A stretch of DNA of 64,000 nucleotides, from assembly GCA_035610835.1 (NCBI GenBank), contig CM069447.1:62007048-62071047 (forward strand), read 5' to 3'. This DNA comes from Ophiura sarsii. Lineage: Eukaryota; Echinodermata; Ophiuroidea; Amphilepidida; Ophiuridae. A program made the position numbers and the translations under genes. The notes under the pieces were generated by a model. That model searched no databases and was not told where the DNA came from. It worked only from the letters and a program-made list of their open reading frames with translations. This document shows positions 55,736 to 64,000 of this stretch, piece after piece (within the stretch, counting starts at the first letter, position 1; every line of letters starts with the position of its first letter).

Positions 55736-56839
55736 TTGCAACATGCCTGCTGAGAGTCCGTTCCGCGAACGGTTAACAGGCTGCATGCGGCCATTCGCAG
55801 TCCGTCGCTAAGATGGTCGACGTCCACCACCGTCCAGCGAATGGGCGCGAAACGGGTGCGAAACGGGTGCGAAACGGGTGCGAACGGGTGCGCCGTCCTT
55901 ATACCGTTTTCATACCGGGCGCTCATCGTTCGCCGCCGCTTTTACTCACCCACCAGGAGTTTTGAGCATGTTCAAAACTCCGATGGCCGGCAAAGTCCCC
56001 TGAACGTGTTCAACGGACGGGAAACAGCCCACCGTGTGTGCCGCCGTCCGCACCCATTTTTCACACGGTAAGGGGCCGCTCAGCTCACACGGATACATGT
56101 GAGGGCCCCATATTGATTTTTTCTTCTTTTCTCGCGGGCCACAAAAGAACTGGCTGCCCGCATGCGGCCCGCGGGCCGTAGGTTGCCCACCCCTGACCTA
56201 AAGAATGGGTCGTATATCGTATACAGGGTGTCTCAAAAAAAATACAACGCACCATTAGGCGATCATAACTTCCTAATTAAGTATCTGAATTAATTAGGCC
56301 AAATTAGTTTTCTTCAATTGTAAGAAAACAGCGTTTAATTGTGTTAAGTAATTACGGAGATATCTGTGATTACGTAAGAGTAGTCACGGAACACTTCCAT
56401 CCAAGTTTGCATATTTTGACGGATTTTCACTTGCGCGGCTAGCTGGCTTATACTTACTCATTAATGTTCAATTAGCCAGCCGGGACGCAAGTTCGATTTG
56501 ACCCCAAATTATTAGGTACGAGGGCGTCCTAATGTAAACACGAAAAATTCAAATTTAGTCGATCACCTATTTATAAATAACTAACACTTATTTAGGACGA
56601 AATATATACAAAAGGAGACCGCTGATCGTTTACCCACTAACCTACAATGAAGCATACATCTATTTTACTTCATACTGTTTTATCGAATCAATATATTCAG
56701 ACACCAACGACCCGAAATGTGAGATTTCATGCTACTGCATCGGCGTAAAAACTGACATGAACTGGAAGAAATGGTAGCCAATTTTAGATGAAAACGTCCG
56801 TAAATCCCTTATTTTACAACGTCGTAAAAAATCCATCTA

Positions 56840-57725
56840 CAGGGTGTCCCAAAAAAATGTTAACACTCCGGGCACATAAGATATCTTAAAAGGACTGGAA
56901 CACACGGGTCTAATCTCGATGTATTATGAAAGCTGAGTAACTAAGCTTTCATTTGCATTTTATTGCGTTCCAATTGGTTATTTAGAACGGGAGATATGCT
57001 TCAGCAAACATGAGGAAGCAAAATCGGCTTGGTCCAATCCTCTCAGTATGAAAGTAAAGCTTTTAAAATGCACGAAGCAAGAAGCAACATGATTAAGTCA
57101 CACACACACATCAGTTAATCTCTTCTTTGTTCTTTTCAACGCATTCTTTCGATTCTTTTCAAGCTTAAAAGACATAAATAAATATATTCCACATAAATGA
57201 TATAAGTATTTTGTCATGAGTTCAAGTTCTATACTCTTTTTCCATGTGCAATGGATAGCTGTCAGTAAAGCAGTCTTTAAAATTGAAATTGAAACATTTC
57301 ATGTTCTTTGTTGAAATGGTCCATCCAATTAAATAAATTAACTAATATTGCACTGAAATCAAACTAGTATTGCTCTGAAATTAACCATAAATCAATTTCA
57401 GCTTGAAAAGAATCGAAAGAATGCGTTGAAAAGAACAAAGAAGAGATTAACTGATGTGTGTGTGTGACTTAATCATGTTGCTTCTTGCTTAGTGCATTTA
57501 AAAAGCTTTACCTTCATACTGAGAGGATTGGACCAAGCCGATTTTGCTTCCTCATGTTTGCTGAAGCATATCTCCAGTTCTAAATAACCAATTGGAACGC
57601 AATAAAATGCAAATGAAAGTTTATTTACTCAGCTCTCATAATACATCAAGATTAGACCACTGTGTTCGGGTCCTTTTAAGATATCTTATGTGCCCGGAGT
57701 GTTAACATTTTTTTGGGACACCCTG
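56840..57725. mobile_element. Giant hairpin MITE, two 326-bp arms
   Basis: CAGGGTGTCCCAAAAAAATG to AAGCT (56840-57165) is inverted nearly perfectly at 57400-57725, leaving a 234-base loop. TA on both sides (56838-56839, 57726-57727). Only scattered mismatches between the arms (for example GAAGCAAG/GAAGCAAG with CACGAAG versus CACTAAG). A transcript would form very long double-stranded RNA. Confidence 0.92.
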
Positions 57726-58549
57726 TATACAGTGGCACACTATAATGAGTTGTTTGATATCCTTCGTGTTTGAAACAGTAATAGTGTTTAAGACGATTTT
57801 TGCCGCATCATTTGAAGCCCGATGTGAAGCTCAATTGTAGTGACCAAAATTTGGCACTTGACAATAAGTGTTTGAATCTCCCGGTTGTAGCTAGGTAAAC
57901 AACAACAATTTTAACAGGTCAGGCAGAGCTACTTTTTACAAAGCTTTCGATTTATTAGTTGCGGTTCACAATTGCGAATAAGTTCGTTTCGGTAATATAA
58001 GAGGCGTTCCGACTATAGCCAGCACTGTTTTAAATACTATGACAAAAAAGTTCAATTTGTGATCTAAGAATTCTGAATAATCGATCATAACACACTCATA
58101 ACACCCAGAAACCAAAAATAATACAACACATTGTAAGGAGAGAGATATGACCATACTCTTTTAATGTAAACAAAACATTTTTTTTCTTCAATTGCGATAC
58201 TAATAATTTGACCATCATACGCAAAATTTGCGATAATTTTATAATACATGATTTCAGCCTTCAAGTTGAAAATGTGAAGCTTGATAAGTTGTATGCGCGA
58301 TGTTATTAATTCTTGAACTTGGTTTAATAACGACAATGTTCATATTTACTAAAATTACTATAATTTTGTTTCCAATTGTTATAAAAAGATTGAACTTATC
58401 GTACACATTTTAAATTTTACTGTGCTTAAGTATAAAATGTGATGAAAAAATGTATACAACTCTTATTTTATATTTTGTGTTAAACTTTGGTCTCATCTGG
58501 CATATTATTTGGTGTAAAATAAAATCTAGAGCCATAAAAACACATTTAA

Positions 58550-58948
58550 AGGGACATTAAGTGGTGTTGAAAAGTTTAAATGTTTAAAAATTTACTTCAG
58601 AATTCAAGATGAACATTAAAAATCGTCATTATTGTTGTTTCTTTTAACAAAAAACACAGCAAAACTAGATTAAAACAATATCATCGCTATTTATTGAAAA
58701 ACGCCCTCTATGCAAATATGGTTCGCGTTATGTATCACGCGTACTGTAGGGGGATACTGTTGGACGTAAAATGCTGGTCCCGCGGGACCAGCATTTTTGG
58801 AATCGACGTTTTCTTGTACAAAGAGAGCTGATTTTTCTTAATCCTTATAGGTGTAAGTTCATACATGTAATACAATTATAAAAATAAACTAATCTCAGTT
58901 GTTATCATAATTGAGGGCGCTGCCTCCAACACATCTCTTAGTGTCCCT
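58550..58948. mobile_element. TTAA-flanked MITE (399 bp)
   Basis: Ends AGGGACATTAAGTGGTGTTG and CAACACATCTCTTAGTGTCCCT with TTAA on both sides (58546-58549, 58949-58952). Related ends occur at 31205-31250 and 61660-61765. A GTCCCGCGGGAC palindrome sits at about 58776. Confidence 0.78.
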
Positions 58949-59227
58949 TTAATTAATCCATGTCATTTTGCAGAGAAGTATTGATTTCATGTATGTTTTG
59001 TCTGAATCACTCAATATGAGCAAATCTTGGATGGAAGTGTTCCCAGACTAATGTTACGTAATTGCTCATTTCTCTGGAATTACTGAACCGAATCACATCC
59101 GGTTTTCTTTAAAGTATAGCAAACTATTTTGCCTTTATTTTGTCGTTTGAGTTGTTCTATTCTGACACTTATTCAGAAAGTAACAATCCTCTAAAGGTGC
59201 GTTGTAATTTTTTTGAGACACCCTGTA

Positions 59228-60053
59228 TAGGTCATATATAAAATAACATAAAACACGATTGTTTCCCAAACCCCAAATATTGGGTCTAACATTTTGCGTC
59301 TGAAGAAATTCCTGTATCTTATACCCATACCAACATGTGTGCCATTTTGTAAAGTTTGTAACGATAAAATTCTTACAAACCTGGCAATATAATGAGCCCA
59401 GATAATGAGATAAAGAATGAATTGCTTGATTCTAAAAGCGTAACTTACGCTAAAAGCAATAACAATTCCACAAATAGATTCGTTACTCTGACCGCGTGTC
59501 CACACATGCTCTACTCCTATGGCTATGCCGCGTACTTACGCCGATCAGCTCCGCTGGTGTAAATGTTGAATAGGTAGCGTTCCTTGCTTTGACCTTTGTA
59601 TTATACTCGCATATCACTGAAAATGGTTGCGCTGATGAGTGTTTTGATATTTTTGGAATTTAATTTAGTAGAAAAAAGGATATATTATTCACATTTATAG
59701 AAATATAAATTGACTATGCACATTCTCATGTTTTTTAAATTGCACATCAAACAGTTTTTAAAAATAGTCCCATACAACATTTTTAATAAGTTAAAAAGAA
59801 AATTCAGTTATTTATTTTGATATATTTTAAAATGTATCGAGATTTTATTTAAAAACACCATTTCATTATATCGATAGGCACAACTCACATCAAGGTCGCG
59901 ATCTTAATGTAAAAGGTCACACTTACGCGCGATTAGCGCAAGTACCGTCCACACAGCCATTTACGCCAGGCGGAGCTACGCTGACCTCGCTTACTCCTGC
60001 CACTAAGCAGGAGTAAATCGACCGGATTAAGGCGGCGTAACTTAAGCTAAGGC
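59228..60053. other. Unannotated stretch with repeat-like motifs
   Basis: GTCCACACA with TTACGCC/ACTCCTGCC-type motifs recurs near 59500-59580, 59940-60060 and 60400-60490, suggesting an older element around 59440-60500 that I could not delimit. Confidence 0.4.
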
Positions 60054-60384
60054 CAAAAAAAGAAAGTGTTATGTTGTCCTCGACCGCCCGCTCCAGATGT
60101 AGGGCCGCTCCGATTTTTTTTCAGGTTTTTCAGGGTGTTTTTTTCAGATTTCTTTTCCAGATTTTTTTCAGTTTTTTTTTTAAACAGTTTAAATGGCATT
60201 GAATATTAAATTAAGTGTTTATAGCATATATGTGTGACTCTTATAGTGATTTGAACTTCTTGTTGGCTGAACTTTGAGCTTCCGCGGGTAAAATTAAATT
60301 AAAAAAAGAAAAAGAAGAAAAAAAATCCGCCCGCCCGCCCCTCCTCTCTGAAAGCTGTGGAGGACAACATAACAATTTTTTTGA
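60054..60384. mobile_element. MITE with GTTATGTTGTCCTC ends (331 bp)
   Basis: GTTATGTTGTCCTCGACC at 60068 is inverted as GTGGAGGACAACATAAC at 60357-60373, with A/T runs extending the pairing. Interior pyrimidine-rich (TTTTCAGATTTTT units). Confidence 0.75.
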
Positions 60385-60837
60385 CTTATCATCGTTCAGA
60401 CACTCACTGCTCCATCAGTTACGCGATTGCTACTCCAAACCACCGCTACTCTTGCTTACGCCGTCCTTACTCCGCCTAGTCTGAACGTGACTAGCGTCTT
60501 GCGGTGTAATGGAAGTGAAGGTGAAGGTCGAGGAAGCCCGTTTCAAGACTTTTAACCTTCATTTCCACTCGTCTTAAATCACGTTCCCATCGATTAAACA
60601 CGTAATGTTAATGGACTGAATTCCTAATTTGAACATAATTATCTTGACAGGCCGAGACCGTTAACTGTTATATGCAAGGACATGCAAGAGTCTATTGACG
60701 CCATTCTAACGTCATACAGATAAATCTGCCCTTAATAGAACCTTTTTCTTTCACAATCCTAATACGGAATGAAGCATATCTAGACTCAATGGGAGTTGTA
60801 GTTCCAACTTTATAATATTTTGGCTAGCGATAACCGC
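60385..60837. other. Unannotated stretch
   Basis: No coding or repeat signal recognised beyond the TTACGCC motifs already noted. Confidence 0.4.
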
Positions 60838-60945
60838 CCGGGGGCGAATTTATTAACCGTACTCACTCACTGTATATATGTATTGCTGTACAATGTGCTA
60901 TGCACTTTACTCCGTCAGGTATCAAATGTTGTTTACGGTAATAAA
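60838..60945 (-). repeat. Dispersed repeat, copy 2
   Basis: Inverted partner of 18236-18350, from GGGGGCGAATTTATTAACCG to ATTTGATA-type sequence and GTTTACGGT. Confidence 0.75.
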
Positions 60946-60953
60946 GATAGCAC

Positions 60954-61362
60954 CCGGGGGGGGGGGGGGGGGCACTCAACTTTTTTTGGGTAGGGGTGCG
61001 CCGCACAGGGTCTCAAAAAGGGGGCTACAGAACTGAACTGAGTGGATTTTATGATGTAAAATAGGGTCTTAGGAACCGATTTTTTCAAAAAAGTAGGTCT
61101 TGAGAACTGACCTATAGTCAATTTTGATTAGCAAGAACGCAAATTTTCGATTTTGTTTTTAGATTTAGAACGCAAAATTTTCGAAGAATTGGGGCTTTGG
61201 AACGCAAAATTTCGCAATTTTTGAATTTTCAATCAAATTGGGGTCTTAAGAACTGATGCAGGCTCAAAAGGGGGGTCATAAGAGCTAGCAGCAGAGGGTG
61301 AAAAGGGGGTCTTCAGCGCGGCACATACCTATACCCTTTTCCAATGTCAGTGCCCCCCGGGG
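60954..61362. mobile_element. G-run MITE-like element
   Basis: It opens with ACCCGGGGGG (G run 60957-60972) then CACTCAAC, and closes with GTCAGTGCCCCCCGGGG, so CCCCGGGGGGCACT-like ends are inverted. The inside repeats GGGGTCTTAAGAACTGAT, GGTCTTGAGAACTGACC and GAACGCAAAATTTTCG units. Probably non-autonomous. Confidence 0.6.
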
Positions 61363-61659
61363 ATAACCGTTTTCAAAAAATTACGAAATATGAGATATTC
61401 GATTCCAGCTAGAATAATATGACAAAACGGGTGAGGATTAAGTATCCTGATCAGCAAAACAAATGTATATCGAACAAATAGACCGACGGAAAAGGTTATC
61501 GACGGTTATAATTGGTATACGATATTTTGATTTAAACACTGTCTATTTTAAATGTATTGACAGAGAACGGATAGAGAGCGGATGCTTTAACATTTTGTGA
61601 CATACCGTGCTTTGCACCATCCATTGACAAAACCATTGCGTTTTTAGGATTTTCGAAAT

Positions 61660-61766
61660 CCTTCTCAAATGTAAGTTTTTATGTAATACAATTGTAAAAA
61701 TGAACAAATCCCAGCTCTTATCAAAAGTAAGGGCGTAGCCTCCAATACATCACTGAATATGCTTTT
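61660..61766 (+). repeat. Partial TTAA-MITE relative
   Basis: ATGTAATACAATTGTAAAAATGAAC, AGGGCGTAGCCTCCAATACATC and the following bases align with 58865-58945 (ATGTAATACAATTATAAAAA, AGGGCGCTGCCTCCAACACA). Right-end fragment only. It is abutted by the next MITE. Confidence 0.65.
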
Positions 61767-61770
61767 AATA

Positions 61771-62477
61771 AGGCCTAAAAAAAAGAAGGTTTGTTTGCCC
61801 AAACAAGAGTTTTTTGTTTTTGTTTTTTGGCTATGGACACTTTTAGAGAAGAAAAAGACTATACAAGTTGATGTTAATACACTTGAATGTTCTTTAAAAC
61901 CCTAACCTTCCTACACTCCGATTCACTAAAGCAAAAAACAATGTCCACGCGCATTCTATAGCATATGATTCGATGTCGTCATCAACCAAGCTGATATGTG
62001 TGTACAAAATCACTGCCCAGGTGAGCGTTACCAGGTTAGCCGAGTGATTAGGGACGCGGCGCGGTGATCAGAGGTTCTGGGGGTGAATTCCAAGGGGTTT
62101 CACAGCGATTATTTGGTTTAAAATCATACTTTGTCCCCTTCCCCCAGTTTCCACACCGTACGAACATAGCATGGCTGGTTAGGGCTAATACATGTATTTT
62201 GTTTTTAATAGGGCAGCTGGCAGCCTGTAGTACAAACCTTCAGATAGTGGTAGGATCTTGGATTTGCATATGTGGGAATAAGTAAATAACAGGGCAGTGT
62301 AGTTGATTAGTTTGGCAAATTAAGATGAAAATATCATTTAATACATACATTTTTCAACATAAAACATTATTTAAAAAAAAAAAATCTCAAAAAAAATCTC
62401 AAAAAAAAAAAGGCATGGGGTTTTGAGATTTATGGGTCGGTCGTGTTTGGGCAAACAACCCCTTTTTTTATAGGCCT
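61771..62477. mobile_element. MITE with AGGCCT ends (about 0.7 kb)
   Basis: AGGCCTAAAAAAAAGAAGGT with TTGTTTGCCCAAACA at the left is inverted at the right (TGTTTGGGCAAACAA, CCTTTTTTTATAGGCCT). AAGGGCG.AGCC outside both ends may extend the repeats. It holds a tRNA-like stretch at 62033-62100. Confidence 0.75.
62033..62100 (+). repeat. tRNA-Leu/Ser-type A-box sequence
   Basis: GGTTAGCCGAGTGATTAGGG is a good class II tRNA A-box region, and GGGGGTGAATTCC stands where a B box would be. The rest does not fold as a tRNA. A SINE head or tRNA relic. Confidence 0.4.
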
Positions 62478-62495
62478 AATGGCTGCGCCCTTGGT

Positions 62496-63069
62496 TTTGT
62501 ACCTCGAATAAGAATATGCAAATGTTGTAATTCGTGCTCACCAACTACTGGACAGGTGTTCGTGTTAACCCAACGTAATACGCGAAATAACACGAATGGG
62601 GTATTTTAATGTTACAGGTTATCAGGAACACAAAATTAAATTCAAGCAGCTGTAATGAATCCTCCTTTTCAATTTATATAAACAAAAATATAACCTTTCA
62701 CCATTGAACATCTTAGTTATACATAAATTGATATTATTTGAACAGTTTTCTAATGAAAAATTATAACCATGGAGAATCGAGAATTCGCACCAGTGCGTGT
62801 GAACTATTTCGATACTAATTATAAGAAAGAAAAAAAGAAAAACACCACCTATTAATTGTACCTGGAACCTACGGGCACGCTTTTTAACCTTGGCCTGTTA
62901 TGACAAACCGCGTTCAAATTCACCAATATTGTCAATGCTCAAAACATAAAGTTAATTGCTCGTTGGAAAAGTAGATCATCGTGTGAATTCAAGAACGTCG
63001 TAGGCCTATGTGACCAAAGGTTGCATCAATGTAATCCCAGCATGCAGTAGATAGGTATTCAATTATATG
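62496..63069. other. Unannotated stretch
   Basis: AT-rich. No coding or repeat signal recognised. Confidence 0.4.
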
Positions 63070-63320
63070 TACTGTGATGATGGAGACAGTTCAACACCTG
63101 ATTTGCATTGAAATGTACAGAAACAACATGGTCCATTAGAGGAACTAATCATGGAGACTTTTCAACTTTGGTGGTATCATTGTATTGAGAAATAGAATCT
63201 CAATTCATGTATTGACATTGATACAGATATGAAAAGTCTCCATTAGTTCTTCTAATGGACCATGATATTTCGGTGCATTTCAATGGAATTCAGGTGTCGA
63301 AGTATCTCAGTGCACTGTGT
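63070..63320. repeat. 250-bp hairpin with about 92-bp arms
   Basis: Arms 63070-63163 and 63231-63320 are inverted: TTCAACACCTGA, TTGCATTGAAATG, ACATGGTCCATTAGAGGAAC and GGAGACTTTTC pair with their complements with a few mismatches and small gaps. The loop is 67 bases. A short MITE or, less likely, a small-RNA hairpin precursor. Confidence 0.85.
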
Positions 63321-64000
63321 TTTTCTACTACATTACATTGAAGCAATCTTTGGGATGTGACACTGATTTTCGGACAAATTGAGTTATTATTATTTGATGA
63401 AAATATAGGTAAATTCACATATTTTATACCATTTTACGGACCAGTCTTGAAATTAGAATTAATTAATTTTGAATTAAATAATTAAGCTTCTTAAAAACAA
63501 TAATTAAGTTATACAAATTGAACACTAAATGCTTCTCCTGTAAAATGACCAAAATGTAACTTACTTCAAAGTTCCACGCGTCGTAATATATGATATTTAG
63601 AAAAACCCCACCATATTTCAAACATCTAAGCATAGCTACTTAAACGCATTCATTCTTCATAATAACACCTCGAAAAGGTCGTCATAATATTAAACGCACT
63701 AAGAAAAGGTCATTATAACCCTGTTTGTTTTCTTTTTGAATGTCGTAATTGCGCTCATCTTATTATAGGCACGGGTCCGTCTAGACTAATTTCTTATTCC
63801 ATTTCACTGTAAGGTAAATTATATTATTCAAACTTATCCAAAGTATACATTCGTTACATGACCGGTTAGCCTGACTTTATTGCCAATTAACGAGCAGAGC
63901 TGCTTGTAGTCAACTTCGTATACCGTGTTTAATGTCACTGTCACACTATCGAGAAACACCCTCTGATACTCAAGGGCGTATCTAGGACTGTTTTGATGGG
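63321..64000. other. Unannotated end of window
   Basis: No coding or repeat signal recognised. Confidence 0.4.

Larger units (their letters stand above)
53764..56109. mobile_element. 2.3-kb GC-rich TIR element, nested
   Basis: Left GGGGCCCTCACATGTATCCG, then TGTGAGCTGGGCGGCCCCTT; right inverted, to GAGGGCCCC at 56109. Inside, 54837-55090 and 55800-56080 are inverted arms (GTTTGAACATGCTCAAAACT, GGCGCACCCGTTTCGCGC), and 53810-53930 is repeated directly at 55088-55230 (TAGAAAAACAACAGAGTCCA). The ACCGGGTCCTCACCG-like sub-repeats are plentiful. The internal CATGTATCCGTGTGAGCTGG at 54807 is a third copy of the terminus, so it may be two fused elements. Confidence 0.78.
53494..56195. mobile_element. 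Charlie-like hAT element carrying nested insertions
   Basis: The left end CTAGGGGTGGGCAACCTTTT and the right end GCCGTAGGTTGCCCACCCCTG are inverted, and the right subterminal GCGGCCCGCGGGCC with GCGGGCCACA near 56133 is the layout known from hAT-Charlie-type elements. No clean 8-bp duplication (ACCTAGAT and ACCTAAAG are near-matches). No transposase frame. Most of the length is a later insertion at 53764-56109. Confidence 0.78.
56224..59225. mobile_element. TA-flanked CAGGGTG element (3.0 kb) with nested elements
   Basis: Left CAGGGTGTCTCAAAAAAAAT then ACAACGCACC; right GGTGCGTTGT then AATTTTTTTGAGACACCCTG, inverted. Partial pairing continues inward about 190 bp (GGAACACTTCCATCCAAG at 56388, inverted at 59027). 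TA on both sides (56222-56223, 59226-59227). Nested: 56840-57725 and 58550-58948. No transposase frame. Confidence 0.86.

Overview
The window is eukaryotic, animal genomic DNA. It is AT-rich, almost entirely non-coding, and full of transposable elements. The one clear host gene is a multi-exon family C G-protein-coupled receptor of the metabotropic glutamate receptor (mGluR) type. Together with L2/CR1-like and RTE-like LINEs, a Penelope-like fragment and very many short inverted-repeat DNA elements, this suggests a marine invertebrate with a large genome. An invertebrate deuterostome such as an echinoderm or hemichordate is my best guess; it is an impression, not a proof. Nothing here looks bacterial: there are no operons, CRISPR arrays or plasmid features.

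Layout. 1-1434 is unannotated. 1435-4665 holds a degraded RTE-like LINE on the minus strand, split by a 5'-truncated L2/CR1-like LINE. 4842-5261 is a short hAT element with a perfect 8-bp target duplication. 6130-7644 is the mGluR-like gene (+), interrupted by a 100-N gap; its next intron opens at 7645 and no further exon is recognisable. 9.1-19 kb carries small duplications, tRNA-derived repeats, a Penelope-like fragment and short DNA transposons. 19377-23694 is best read as one 4.3-kb hAT-type composite bounded by ATTGTACC, holding a 42-base G run, a tRNA-Phe-like copy, a TTAA-flanked MITE and two arrays of a 26-bp satellite. 24-43 kb holds TA-flanked inverted-repeat elements, a GACTC-rich fold-back, an ACCGGCAC-motif element, three more LINE fragments (all minus) and several minisatellites.

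43261-46231 is a Russian-doll locus: a hairpin MITE split by a 2.3-kb TIR element, which itself holds three further elements. 49.86-50.66 kb is a 15-bp minisatellite of about 53 units. 53494-56195 is a Charlie-like hAT with several elements nested inside. 56224-59225 is a TA-flanked element containing an 886-bp giant hairpin (two 326-bp arms) and a TTAA MITE. The rest, to 64 kb, contains more MITEs and a 250-bp hairpin.

The genes do not work together as a pathway; the biology of the window is its transposon stratigraphy. I found no convincing new functional system. The most noteworthy items are the nested insertions with readable target duplications, a group of seven elements sharing the end CAGGGTG but little beyond it, and an mGluR-like receptor that appears to lack two glutamate-contacting residues.
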